Origin: Saccoglossus kowalevskii
Lineage: Eukaryota; Hemichordata; Enteropneusta; Harrimaniidae
DNA: 64,000 nt
NCBI RefSeq assembly: GCF_000003605.2
Contig: NW_003121425.1
Span: 83,949-147,948, forward strand
Reading direction: 5' to 3'
Made by a program: the position numbers and the translations under genes. The notes under the pieces were generated by a model. It saw only the letters and a program-made list of their open reading frames with translations. It ran no database searches and was not told the DNA's origin. Below, in pieces: positions 11,713-26,272 of this stretch. Each line of letters begins with the position of its first letter. The first letter of the stretch is position 1.

Positions 11713-13053
11713 GCCTGGTAAATTAAATGCATGTACCAGTAAAAATTAATGCCTTTGGAGTACAGATTGATGAAGTTGACATTAGAGTAGTCAACAGTTC
11801 AACAAGTAACATCTATGAAATTAATTTTCACTGGAATTTGTTAATAGTAGAAAATAAGTAGAACTAGACTGAACAGTAAATTGAGTTATTGTTGTACTGT
11901 ATAAATTGTTTTCACTACATTTATTAAAATTGTCACCTGGTGGAGTTTGTGCATATTTGGAGAGCGCCCTCATGAGGCAACTTTTTCACATTTTCTTGCA
12001 TAAAAATGGAAGAACCAATACTACCCAGGCATTAAGAAAAAAAATGCTTACTGTGACTGTGGGTACAACAGTTAAAAAATATCAAGTCAATTAAATTGTA
12101 ATATTGGGTGACCCTATTTAAAAATGATTTAGTGTTCTCAACTCACAATGAAAGTACAAATAAAATGACATAATCCACAATTCAGTCTATGCTATCATTT
12201 TTCTTGCCATATGTATGGTCTAATATATTCTGTTAATTTTGAACAAATGATCCAATTTTTTTGGGGATCCAGACAAATGCATGTTACTTTATTTTACAAA
12301 GTTACAAAATTGGTTCAGAGGTATTTTTATAATATGCAATATTACTTGTTTGAATAATTTGGCTTGGCTTCATGGTTGTTTTAAAAGTTTTTCTTGAGGA
12401 AGTTGGCAGCTATAATGTACAACAAATGCATCAAAGGTCAGGCAACAACATCACCAATGCCCTCCAGACAAGATTCTGAGCAAATTACCCCCCCCCCCAC
12501 TCTCATTAATACAGGGCTATTTGATGTCTATGGTTATTTAAGAGAATTACCATATGCAGAGAATACTTGAGACGCAACATATTATCCTTTAATCATATTA
12601 TATACATTGCAAAAACAGTATCTACAAATGCCAAATTTCATTCATTGTTATAAATTGGCTTAGTCTTAAATGCTTACTATCAAAACGTACTAGTTTCATC
12701 ACAATTCCTTTCTACATTTTTAATTTGCTACATTATTGTGAGAACATTTTTCTCCGATGTCTTTAGAACATGTATGCACTTGAAACTATGTTGCATGGAG
12801 ACTATATTAGACATGAGCATCAATACAAGTCAAGTCCAATTAACAAGAAAGTGATTTAAAAATAACAGGTTAGATTCATTTACAAGTTAAATGTCAAATT
12901 GTGTGATCTGCATATTCATCCAGTTAGGGGGGGGGGGCATCTCGAGTCCAGATTGAAATTTGACTATTACAGACCCCCCCTCCACAAAGTAACTCTCTAC
13001 TAAGACCTTGTAGACATATAGGTCACATGTTTCGGCACTTACGAGTGATATAT

Positions 13054-13410
13054 AAGGTTATCACGAGGATACCCCAAAGTATGCACAAAGACAGTATCGA
13101 CAGAAGCACAGCGGAGGTCGTTGCAACAGTGTACTGTCTGACTGCATACTGTATCCTCGTAATAACCTTATTACTATTATACATCTTTTCCTTCCATGGG
13201 AATGTCAAAATCCAAAAAGTTTAGAACAGAAGCAGCGAATTTCTTTGTGTGGAGTCCAAAAAAACCCTGGTGGCAGTCATGATTGTTTTTATTTTTAGAT
13301 GCTTATGCGCGTAATAGTTCCACTTTTGATATTCAGATTTCCTATGTGGTAGGATGGAAATACCCAAAAATTATGGCACACTGTATGGGTTACGGTGACA
13401 GATGTATAAC
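13054..13410 (+). repeat. Palindromic dispersed repeat, copy 1 (plus orientation)
   Basis: A long imperfect palindrome (13054-13171) begins AAGGTTATCACGAGGATACC and ends ATCCTCGTAATAACCTT. It is followed by a non-palindromic tail of about 240 bases that includes AATCCAAAAAGTTTAGAACA, AACCCTGGTGGCAGTCATG and ATGCTTATGCGCG. The whole unit recurs in inverse orientation at 20870-21265. Short open frames in it (13027-13224, 13283-13582) are not conserved between the copies. Confidence 0.75.
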
Positions 13411-16400
13411 TGAAATGCCAATAAACTGGTACAATGCGCTTTTTATCTGTATTCTATGCCACACCCATTCTTTCATGAATCCACATCATCTTATGGCCAA
13501 CATGTGCTACTCTACTTTATTCCAATCCCTTTTTACAATGCATCATATTAAAACACAATTAAGAGAAAGATCTCTAATTTGATATGTCATTATTCAGAAG
13601 TGGATAGGTTAAAACTAGTGGCAATTATAATTGTCACTGAAGTTTGTTAGTGAATGGTCAAAATACAATTGTTCAGAAATGTAATGGGTTTTTGAATGAA
13701 TTCTCCACTTCAATGGCATGTAGAAAAAAAAACAAATGTTCAGAACTCCTGCCTATGAGGGCGCTTTTACAACTGATTATGAAGCATCCAGTAGACATTA
13801 TGTATATTGCAGAAAGATTCAAAAGACAGTGAATTTGATAGAGAAATAGCCATTTAAATTCCAGTACAGTATAAGCAGTAGTCACCCAGAAGGAAAATAG
13901 ATTAGTCCATTGACAAATGTTCTTAATAGAATGCTATACCCAAAATTGTATTCATATCTCTAAGCTCACTCATCCAAAATGTGGGGGGAGAGGTTTGAAG
14001 AACAAGGTGGAAGGGGCTAGTCTATAATGCTCAAAAGTCAAGACCAAAGTCCTAGTGAATATTTCTTATACAGTATTCAATCTTTATTTTGTTTAAATTG
14101 TCACTCATAAAGGTCGTTTCAGAATTAACATTTTTTTTGTTTTCAATTTTATCTAAATATGTGAAGAATCAAGTTCTGTTTTGGAACTACACAGATCTTG
14201 TTAGGAGCTTCAATCTGATTTTTAGTTGTTTTAGTAAGGTTAGTTCCTTATGAAAACAAGTTTTGTAATTCTTTCAAAAGCCTTGCACTTTGCATCATTG
14301 CCCATCCACAATTTAAATAATTTCATTATTCACATCTATCATCTACAAAGAATACTTTTTTTTGTCCAAATGACTATGATTACTATTTTCTATATATATA
14401 CATACTTTAAAACTTGCTCTTTTTATAGAAAAGGCCTTTTACAAAAGAAGAAATTTGTTGTACGTCTGAATTTTTATGAACTACACGATTGTATTGTCGA
14501 TATATTATTTCAAGCTCTCTTTCATAACCTTTATTTGTGAATGTAATAGTTATTTAAGGTGACTTATAAGTCCACTGGGCTGGACAGTTCTCTAAACTGC
14601 AGGTCACTTTAATAAATTACTTACTACTTACTATATATTAATTGGTCCTAGCTACTTTCATTCATTTTATAATAGAAACAATACTGATGTCTGGACTGAG
14701 CATGGCTGTCAAAATTATGGCCATGTTTGCTCCCAACTTGACAGATGCAAAACTTTGTTATTACAAAACATTATCTAACCTTTAAGTTCATTGGCAGGCT
14801 GAAATGACTACAACTTCTTTTTTTTTGTTTAAATTTTTATTGAACATGCATGAAACCAATCTTGCATCAAGTTTGTTGTGATGCACACTTATTATGAAAA
14901 TGATTCACCATGTGCACAGATTGGCGTTATCATACATTTTACTATTTTGATAATATGCACTTTGGTTTTAATTTCATGCATTTATAAAGAAAACTTCTAT
15001 GGCAATTTCCATGTCGAGTGGATTTTCCTCAGAAAAATTGAAACACGAGTTTACAGTAAACTGGTGGCTTATTGGCTGCATACGTTTGCCACAGATTATT
15101 CTAGTAACTAGCATACCTATTTAATATCCTACGTTGCAGTATATGGCCCTTTAATTACCAATGTATACATTGCCTTATGAGACTTGTACACGTGCAGACC
15201 ATGGGAGTACTTTTCATGCATGCGTACCAGTTTTGAAAGGTGTTGTAGTCTGCTTCAAGCTGGGGCAGACACCTTGAGGTTTGAATTTATGCAAATTCCA
15301 GAAAGTACTGAAACATTAATATATCCACGACTTTCAGCACATCCAAATGCTGGTAATTGATTCGGCAATTTATATCAACGCACATCTTGCAAGGCTTGGA
15401 CTGGTAACATTGAAAATAGAAATGGTTGGTTGGTTGGTAGATAGAACTTAATTTTATTTGCTAGACATTTGAATGGTAATTTCAACTTTAAATACAGTTG
15501 CAATGGGAAGAGAGCACCTAACCAATGACCATATTCCAGTTAACCATAAAAAGTTGCAAGACTCGCGCTAAACCCCTATCACATTATTTCACACATTTTA
15601 ATTTGTTTTATACAAATGGTCACAATTGCCAACTTCTAACAAAATAAAAGTTTGGTACATCAGTTGTTTTTACCCAAATAGATTTGACACAAAATTATTA
15701 ACTATTTTTAGTACTGGGTATAGTTAATTTTACAATCAGATCAGTGGGCTGTTTAAGTTCCTATTTTGTGGGTGTCCTCGTATTATTGAAAATTTACCTC
15801 AATAACCATATAAATTTATTCCAATGTCACAAATGGGGCAGCCACATACTTAGCTGATAAGTGAGAGCAGAGAATGTACAATTGTTCAGAAAATTAGTAT
15901 ACATGTATTAAGATTAGCAGTGTGCTATTTTTATCAGCTAATTAACATCATCCATCAACTGTTTAGACCTTCCAGACTGCTACAAGGGCTCTCAAAATAG
16001 AATGGTAACCAAGGCTACAAAACGTCCTGCTGTAGCAATTTGACACTTAGTAATCTGGACATTTCCATTTTGAATGGCACCTCTTTCAATTCTAAATAAA
16101 GTTCTGATATGTCAACTGTCCAATTCTGACAAGTCTTTCTGCTCATCTTACGTTTGAAAAGTCAGAAGAAAATTATACATTTTGGCTAAATCATGTGCAA
16201 AGATAATGGACATGGCAACCTGCAAAAGCATCTTGAGTGCAACAATTGTCTTTTAGACTAATTGGCTCTAATAATGTATACACTTGTATAGATTACTGAA
16301 GTATTTCCATGGTCAAAACAATATTTGCTTTGTGGTACTAGAAAATACTTTATTTTTTTTAAGTAATTTATTCTATCTTGGGGAATCATATCATTAATGT

Positions 16401-17750
16401 GGGCATATAGTATCACTTCAAAACTCATCGAAATGGACACTATCGAGTAGTTGTTTTTCTAAATTCATTTCTGCACAAGAATGAGTTTGCAAATTCTCTT
16501 AGTCTCAAAGCAGAACGTATCAGTAACTTGTGTATAAAGACTACTGGCTTGTATGACAATCCATTTTTGCAGATTCGCCCTTGTTTAGCATTCCGTTAAA
16601 TAATTGTTAGATGAACTCAAATGTGTTTTCTTGAAACAGTGATCACAATATAGTGATCCATAACAAAAATAATTCAATCTTTATCCAAAGACCACTTGTC
16701 TATAAAGACAATTTTAACAAAGTACTTTGGGTGTGCAATAACGAGATGCATACTATTAGCCGATATCACTGCAACTCTCTCCAATTGAGAGATTTAGTCT
16801 GGACGTTTTCGAAAGTAATTTTATATGCTGTTTAATTATTCCTAGGTTTTTTTTAACATGCACATCTGTCAACTTTAAAACCTCTGGGCTAGGGATCCTT
16901 GCCAAGTAAAACCTGAATTATGAAGTGAGCCAAAATGGTGTTGACTCTGCACAACATGCGGGTATTTCTGGAAACGAATCAGACCCAATGCAATGTACAA
17001 TTACATTTTACGAATAGATATTAAAAAGAACAAAGATCTGTATTGCTTATTATTCGCAAGTTTTACTTTTAACATTACAAGTGCATGCTGGGTTAAATTG
17101 TGTATTCTGAGATTATTAATTATGAAAGCGCTACCTTCAGTAAACATCCATTTTTCAACTCTTATTGTATTAATAGACTAATCTATTGTTGACTGTGTGC
17201 AATTCTTTGTTGCTATGAACATTAATAATACCAATTTTTTGTTTAAGCAAACCGAAAAGTTAGGCAGGAAACTTTCATTTTATGAGATCTTGTACCATTG
17301 AAACGTGCGTAATACTACTGTAATGTTTTCCATGCAGGGAATTTTCAAGTTTTAATTAAATTGTGTTTGGGAGGACAACGGTCACTGAAACTTTCCCTGG
17401 TTAACATTCACTGCTACAAATTATTCTAATTCTCTAGAATTTGCATTAAGTGGAGGCAAAACACTGCAATTAATGAGCTAATAAATAAGACTTTTTTGCA
17501 TCACGTTATATCCATTAATCTTTTCAATGTTTGAAACCATCCTGCGTACATTACTCAAATCATCAGATATGCTGAGACAATTCCAAGTCGTATTTTATTT
17601 TTGTCCCTAGTTAAGTTTAAAGGGCATCTTTCATGAAACACTTTGCAAGAACCCTTTTTGTACAGAATTTCAGTTTATGTATTACTTGTATCAGAGGGCA
17701 ATTTGATGTGAGAAATTCGAAAATTATATTTGGTAGGTAGGACCCTAAGC
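13411..17750. other. Gene-free intergenic region
   Basis: Several short open frames (14250-14540, 14878-15111, 16653-16835) show no family motifs, and I could not chain them into spliced genes. The DNA is AT-rich with homopolymers. I see no tRNA, rRNA or clear transposon. Confidence 0.45.
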
Positions 17751-17794
17751 ATTACCTTTGACTTGTGAGGACCATGGTAATTGGGGATGCATTT

Positions 17795-17934
17795 AAGACT
17801 GAATCGCCACTTACCGTCCAGTCTTTGATAGTTATAGCTGCCAACAATCCGCACAGTAAAGATCCAAATGCAGAATAATACTCCAGGTTAACACTATTTT
17901 TATTCCATCTCGGCATACAGTAAAATTTCCTCAT
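17795..17934 (-). other. Candidate orphan first exon (unrecognised small membrane protein)
   Basis: On the minus strand an ATG at 17934 opens 46 codons (MRKFYCMPRWNKNSVNLEYY, then a hydrophobic stretch SAFGSLLCGLLAAITI, then KDWT) that end at a strong donor, GTAAGTGG. A CCAAT motif (AGCCAATC) lies about 35 bases upstream, in a locally less AT-rich patch. I could not find a following exon or name the family. This could be a real short transmembrane protein gene between MPLKIP and CDK12/13, or chance. Confidence 0.18.
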
Positions 17935-18995
17935 GCAGGCAAGGTGACAGATTGGCTGCTGCTATGGGCGTGACATCTGATGCTTATCGTGGGTTGTCAC
18001 ACATAACCCCACTCTAATCTCGCAATCTTCAGACATGCGAAAAGCGGTTGAAAGAGACAGGGCATGTAGTGAGATCATAGTACAACTGGTTTTACTTTTT
18101 AAAAAGCAAAATTAACATCATGAAGGACAAAAAATAGAACATTTGTTGGTACAATTATTCAAAGTTTCACAACATCAGAACTGGAGAAATTGACCAGTGC
18201 AGATTCGACAAGTATAATGTACAGTCTTTATCAAAATACATTTAAATTCAGCAACTTGACACACAAAGCAGCTTGAAAAAGTACATTCACTACATCATGA
18301 GAAAACAATATTCATGATGCTTATCAAATTAACAATTCATTTCATCTTAATACAACCTCTAATACATTGGAAATCAACTCTGAAGCACCTTTACCAATAT
18401 TTGTTACATCTTGTTAAATTTAAGAAGAATACAATGTCAATTGAAATGAGCTCAAACGCTTAAATAACTCTGGCCAATTTTACTGAAATCAGTCTGTCAC
18501 CATGCAAGATGTTCAGGATGTTAGATTGTTTGGCAAGACTTTTAGTTTTTACAATCTAAATTTGTTGAAATGTATCCTGTTGTAAATGTAGCCAAAAAAG
18601 GACACCTACTTATTTCAACACAAGCTAGTTTGTGATAAGATGAAATTTATAGCAAAGTGCAGAAAAAAAGCTGTACATCCTTTATTCACATTAACAGTGC
18701 CACGGATCTATCTCCAGTTATCAACTTTAAATTTAACAAAATTTGTAATGATCACATCAAATGAAGATCCACTTGATAGAAAATGTACTTTTCTTAATCT
18801 GTCAGAATCCCATGTCTGGACAAATGATTATGAGGAGCTTAGATTGCTTGTTTAACCTCCACATTTCCACATTATTTTCAGAAGTCAAAACCAGCAGCAA
18901 CTTATGCATTTAGTATTCATTGTGAATGGCATTTTCTCTTCAAAAACAGTACCCACTGATTATTTCTTAGCAGTGAGAGAACATCTCTTATATGT

Positions 18996-19010
18996 AGATC
19001 CTTTATTTAC
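18996..19010 (-). terminator. Likely CDK12/13 polyadenylation signal
   Basis: AATAAA on the minus strand (TTTATT at 19002-19007) lies about 160 bases after the stop codon. Others occur further down, so the 3' end used is uncertain. Confidence 0.35.
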
Positions 19011-19163
19011 ACAATACTACACTTAATAAAATGTCTTGCTAATCATGCATATCCATGGTGGCTCACAGGAGTAATTGCAAAACAAAATATTTAAAAAAAT
19101 TGTGAACTTGGTCCTTTTGTTCAGCCGTACAAACTAGCTTAAATATCATACACGTAATCAATT

Positions 19164-22100
19164 CTAGAGGGGTCCAGCCTGAAAATTCCCCGATCCTCTA
19201 CCTCTATCCTCAGCACCCCGACCTCGTCCTCGTGCCCTACCTCTAAATACACCCATTCCCCTGCCAATTGGAAAATCTGTCTGTGTATTTGCAGCCTGCT
19301 CTTGAGCAACTTTCTGGTGTTGGTTGATATACTTTTGAACTTTCAGACGCAGAGGAACGCCACCGAGTTCATTGGTATTGGCTACATTACCGCCATTAAA
19401 TCCTTTAGCTTTTGGATCTTCACCGGGAATGTTTGTGGGATCTTCAACTGTGGGTGCCACTGCTTGCTTAGACACACCTCTGCTATTGGTAGATAAACTT
19501 CCCTGGCTGACAGACCCAGATGCTTGCTGGTTGTATACAGGTGCTGGAGGTTCTGGTGGCTTTGGTAATGTTACTGATGGTTGTGTTGTTGGAGGAGCTA
19601 CATTCTGTGGCGGAACTTGTGCTGCTCCTTGTGCTTGTTGGGCTAGCATCTGGGCCAAAGCTGCCTTCACACCTTCATACAGAGGTGGTGGTTGCTGCTG
19701 CTGCTGCTGCCCTTGTTGTTGTTGCAAAAGCACAGTCTTTTCATTCTGTGACTGTTCAACATTTGCATTTTCCTGCTTTGATGGTGGCTGTTCAACATGA
19801 ATTATTGGTTCACTTTCAACAGGTGTAGCAGGGTCAAGCTCCATACTACTTTGCTGAGAATAACTCCTGCCATAACCACCATCAGTTGTTTTAGCTGATA
19901 TCTCACCACCGCCGCCACCAGTAGGAGTGCTAACCTGTGATACATTACCTGTATGCACTCTCACTCCCTCAAGGCTAGAAGAACCAGATGTATTAATAGT
20001 TGCACTATCACTAGGGAATGAAGCAAAACTTTGTGTAAACTGGGACAATGAACTAGTACTACTTGCATGACTACTACTGACACTAACTGAAACTTTCTGC
20101 TGTTGCTGCTGCTGCTGCTCAGTACCAGGTTGCACTGGTTCTTTACCCTGACCTTGACTTAACCTTGTTGATGCCGACAATGCAGTACTTGCTTTAGCTA
20201 AAACTGCTAATAAAGATGCATTCAATGCTGCCTGTGCAGTCAAATCCATCCCCTCCCCATCCAATTGACTCTGAGCAGCAGCCGCTGCCAATAACAACTG
20301 CATATTGAGATTCTCCAATAACTGTGTAGTACTAGGATCCATTCGGACATTTAAAAGCTGGGCCAATTGACTTGTGTTTAAACCTGGCTGAGATCGCAAT
20401 AGGGTAATGACATTATGCACCTGTGAGGTCTCAGTTTTAACGCTGGGGCCACCTGCTACCTGTGACGATGGTTTGCTGTCGGTGGGCACATCACTACTGC
20501 TGGTATTCTCACACACTTTACCAGCTTCTTTGCTTGCATCAGGTGGTAACTTTTGTGGTGCTCCTGTTGCTGGCACTGGTGGGGGTTTTACAACCTCTTC
20601 GCTGGGCTGAGAGGTCCCTTTTCTTCTTCTTCTCTTGCTCCAAAGTTCATGACAATCTTGCCACGTTGGAAGACTAAAACAAAATTGAAAAATTCCATGC
20701 ATGTTAAGTGTCATAACGTAAAGATGCCCGATGAAAAACACAAACAACCATGTTCTTAATTTATTTCAAGACAGAAATGACAATGGCACATCATTTGTTT
20801 GGATGATGGATCTAAGATATAGTGGCCAATCATACACTTTATGCCTTGTCTTCATCTAATAAAGATAATTATTATACATCTGTCACCGTAACGCCACAAG
20901 TTATAGCGCGTTGTAATTTTATGGGGTACTTTCATCCTACCATATTAGGAAATGCAAATTCCAAATATGGAATGATTGCGCGCATAAGCATTCTCTAATG
21001 ATAAAAACAAACATGGCTGCCACCAGGGTTTGACCGGACTCCAAACAAAGAGGTTTGCTGATTCTGCTCTAAACTTTTTGGATTTCAGCATTCGAATGAT
21101 GTATCCTTGGTAAGAAAAGATGTACAATAATAATAAGGTTATCATGAAGATATCTCAAAGTATGCACTCCGACAGTACGCTATCGCATCTACCTCTGCTG
21201 CGCGTCGGCCGATACTGTCGCTGTACTGTCTTCATGCATACTTTGAGGTATCTTCGTAATAACCTAAAATTAATCTGAAAACGCCGGTGTGATCAATATT
21301 AAAGCCCGTCTACCTGGTCCCAGGTAGGCAGATTTCTAACAAGCAACTAGTATGCCATACAGGTATGAAAATTATGGGTTGCAAATGTTGTAAAAAAACA
21401 TACATTTTAACAACCACTTCTTGAATTGCACAGGTTACTTTAGATTAACTTAAATTCCTGGATACACACAATGTATTAAATCTATTTCTGAAATAATCAA
21501 TATAGACGACTAGTAACCATCTGGCGTTCTGCCAACGCTATTAAAGTATTTACACATTCTATTTTTAACTATGGGTTTGAAGGATATAGTGCTATTGTAG
21601 AGACTTAAAGTTCGATTGTGACGTCCTTTTAAAAACTTAATGAAACTAAAATTCACCACAACAGTACTTGATTCAAGTAAGTCTCATTTCTTAGTATTAT
21701 TATACACATACAAAGAAAGTCTTTGATACGACTGTACACAAATACATACATTCTCGTATTATTACAGTACTCAAACACGTCATAGTCCTACTAAACAAAC
21801 TTGTATAGTATGAATTTTGATTTTCAATCAGGTCACATGTCAAACTCTAATTTTAATGAATAAAGGTCCTGATTGATTTTCTACTTTGCATGATTCTTTC
21901 ATATAATCAGATTTTGAGGAGTGACCATACAAGTGACGGTTCAATTGAGTGCAATTTAATGTTATTGTCAGAAACACCTTTTTCCCCCCCTCACAACATA
22001 AGTGAAAATGTTTCGGTGCTAATTTCATACCAACGATTATGAATACAGCATCAGTATTAATATATTTTATGATTGAAGTTGAAATTACTGACATAGTAAT

Positions 22101-25100
22101 GCTGAATATGTACATCAGTCAACAATGTATGTGTACATGTATGCACGTTTGTGTGTGGTTGTTTATTACTGTATTTGTCAATAGATTACCTTGGCGGTCG
22201 CATCTTATTAGCATCCAAAGCTTTCAACCAATTACAGTCTAAAGCCGTATCTGCTGCAATTCTCTTTGACGGATCTAATGTCAACATATTATCCATTAGA
22301 TCTAAAGCACCAGAAGGCATACTAAAATAGGAAAACAAAATCTGAATGTTTATTACATTAAACAAGCATAGCAAAAATCAGATTTCAACAGTTTAATAGG
22401 CTGGAGGTGCTATTTTCATGTTTGATGCTGGTTCCATGTGACATATATAACATACGTAAAAATACATAAAACCCTATGTCGGGTGAGCAGGTCACTGATC
22501 AATATTTATTGGCATTTACCGGTTTGTTTATTTGACTTTGCAGCCATTTATATTGGTAATTGTGGCATAAAATCACTGATATAATATTTAGACATGCATA
22601 TTCAATTTGGGGCAATGTAGGTACCTAAAAGCCAAAAAAAAAAAAAAAAAACGAAAACAACTAAACTTGATAGGTAAATTTACAACAGGTAGACTTGAAA
22701 GAAACTGATATCCATTTCCTAGAGTCCATTATAAATCGTGCATGGGCCCTTTAATCGTGGCACGAACATCATCACCACCCTTTAAGATTTGATGATTTGT
22801 AAAATTTGGATACTAAGTTGTATATAAATTCTACCCCAACACAAGATTAAGGAACTGACAACATCTATGAGATTATGGCAGATCTCTTTCAGCTGAACAC
22901 AAAGTACCAGGTCAGACTAAAATTATAACTCCAGCACCAAAATAAACTGATTAGCAAAAATGCTATTTCCGTTGCGACATTGTAATATTCTTAGGACCAC
23001 TACCAGTAAAATTTAGCTCCAACCATTAAAATTAAATACACTAATTAGGATAATCCAAATTCTCGAATGTTTAGACAAAGTGCCAAAGACAACACACCAC
23101 TGAAAATGGTCCTAGGTATTGAAATGTGGCAGGAGACACTGACAGACGTTTTTTCTGATCCATTAATTTTAGAGCCAGCAGACTATGTAAAAATTTGGTT
23201 TATATTTCAGATATAGCTGAATTATCTTCATCATCATAGCGTATATACATGTGTAACAGATCAGATCTGGATATCACGTGGGATAAATTTGGGATATTAA
23301 CTAATTAATAGTTAAGAAACAAAGTTTTTATAAGCCAGCAGTATACTTGCACCATCACCGATGTCAGATTGACATTGCCATTCAGGCGCCAATTCCTTCT
23401 ACAATGTCCCTATACTGACTTCAAATATTTTGAAAAAAGAACTGACAAGAGTATCCAATTACGTACAATTGGAATTCTTCTCGCAATCTTCTTCTATACT
23501 GTTTCTTTGCTTTAATAGTATTGAAGTATGGCAACTTGATGACATCAGGCCACACAGCTGGGCACGGTGTTCCACATGTCCTGCTTATAAGCTCAAACTG
23601 TGCTATCTCTTGATTAGCTTGAAATATTGGTTTCTTTGTAAATAATTCCCCTAGAATACACCTGTAAAATACAAATAAATACCTTTATTCACACTCAATA
23701 GAAAAGTTTCAAGTTTACTGTTACCTCAGAAATTTGTGCACTCTGGTGTAAAAACTTTCCAATTTCATCTGCATAATTTTGCCACATAAACATTTGAGAG
23801 CTTATCCAAACATGAAGAACCAGGAAAACCAGCACAAAAATTGCACAAGCTAGAAATCAACCTTCCACGGAAACTGTAAAACATGTCTACTGACCACGTT
23901 TTTGCTAGAGGGTGGGAACAAACTAACCACCACCAAGATAATGAGCCTTGTAACCAGGTAGAAAGGTCAGACTAAGTTATAACATTTTTTAACTTCACCA
24001 CTCATCTACAATAAGGTCCTTAATGTTTATCTAATTGACATATCATGTTTTATGAATTTATTTGATTTCCCTGTCAGATGTGAGCCACTGAAAATATGCG
24101 ACTAGAAACATAATACCAATACACATATACTTGACTTGATTCTAGAAATATGGAGAAAGTCAACCATATTTTTCTTTAAATAACTTCTGATATTCTCATT
24201 CAAAAAATGTTTAGCTTTGTTTTAATTCTTTTGCATTGGGTTGAAAAATGCTATCTGTATTCTACACCACACACCCATTAATGCTTGGGACAGGTTAATT
24301 TTTAGCAGAAATTTAACCAAAGCGCGTACCTGCATTCAGTAATATTGTGCCTTAGTATTAGGCTTAAAGAGTCACACATTCCCAGAAATAAAGATTTTGA
24401 ACTAATCTCACATTACAGCAATTTGAAAATAGGCCATTAACCCCAACAGGGGTATTAGATGCAATGAATTTTATCCCAGAATCGCGTCCATGTATTATTC
24501 TAAGCAGAGGATAGAATCTAGGATTTACTATTTCAAAATTTTAGATGCCTAGACAATTTAAAAACAGTGGAAGGATTCTAATTATAGCAACATACATGCT
24601 GGGCATTACTAACATTCTCTAAATGAACATGTGTGGGGTTTGGGGATAAATGGCAGTTTTCAGCTCACTGCAAGAACTCCCATAATGCACAAGTAGCATG
24701 TTCTGAAAGTCTACTGTTTGTCAAATCCCATATGATGTTTTGACACCAATATGATCTTTCGTTGTCTAGTTTTCATATTCTATTTTGCGCATAATATGAG
24801 ATCTCGCACGTAACAACGTGGATGTACTCACCCAAAACTCCATATATCAATAGATGGACCATATCTTTCTTCACCAAGCAGTAACTCAGGAGGCCTGTAC
24901 CATAATGTAATTACTTTATTTGTGTAAGGTTACTCTTGTCTTCAGCATGATAAAGACGAGCTAAACCAAAATCACCAAGTTTTATTTGGCCCTGGAAAGA
25001 TTTACAACACAAAAAACATTATGAATGGAGGAATAACTTATGTGACAGTCTAGTACGAATAATAGCAATACCGTATTTGCTCCATTAGACAATGCATGCA

Positions 25101-26201
25101 CATACATACATACATACATACATAAAAAGAACTGAGGTCAAAGGTCAAAATAAGCCACATTTTAAGAACCCAGCTGACAATAAATGCAATTTTTAGTCAT
25201 GTTAACTTCTGACAGTGAGCAGAATTATAGTTTTTACAGTCACAAAAAATTACTTAATTCTTCCTAGAATCAACATGCCTTCTAGGTCATGTAGAACTCA
25301 ACTACCTTTATTAGGGTCGAATGTTCATGTATATTATCAGTCAGATGCAAATAACAATGTTGGATTAATTTGTTGGTGGTCATGGTACAAATAAAGAAAA
25401 AAAAGAGCGACCCCTCAAGAAAAAATTAAAATATGGTTAGAATATTTCACATCTTTTCTGATAAAATTCCAATAAAACATTGTTATTTGTCAATCATTAA
25501 GCAACTTGCTGGCACAATGCACAGTGAGCTAAATCATACTCTTTTATGGACTTGAGATAAGTTTCACATATACATTTACTGGTGGGTTAATATTTCGCCT
25601 GATGACTGTTTTCTCCTTTCATTTTGGCTATCTGCAAAGGCTTTTAGCAGGAAATGCATCAATCATTAACTAGGTTTTATTTCCTTTTATTTCGCCATTT
25701 CATAAAATGCATTGAATTAAAACTGAATATTTAAATAAAAATAAAAATTGCAGCATTTCTATCACAATCCAGTGATTTTAAAACCTAGTGAATATCATTC
25801 GAACATCAAATACACCGAAATTAAAAATTGTTACATTGCCATGGAAGATGATAAAAGTTTCTTAAAATCCAACCGTTTATATCATCACGTACCTTATTAT
25901 TAAGTAATATATTAGAACATTTGATATCCCTGTGTAAAAAATTCTTCTTGTGGCAGTAACAGAGTCCATCAAGCAGTTGTTTCATGAAACATCGTATATC
26001 ATCCTCTGATAGGTTGACTAACCCGGATTCTAGCAGTCCCATCAAGTCATGGTCCATGTATTCAAATACTAAGTAAAAAGCACCTGGAAAAAAATAATAG
26101 AATTAAGTCACTGTCAATTAACTATTAACTGACTTAGCCAGAGGCAATATCCCATCTAACAGTATCACACTGCAGACCAAGCTTTTAGCCAGCCTGCCTG
26201 C

Positions 26202-26272
<71 letters not shown>

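Noticed and set aside
14250-15111. Plus-strand frames of 96 and 77 codons as small genes
   Set aside because: AT-rich composition, no recognisable motif, and no splice partners found.
19372-19828. Cys-rich and Val/Leu-rich plus-strand frames of 142 and 102 codons
   Set aside because: They are antisense shadows of the Gln/Pro-rich last exon of CDK12/13.
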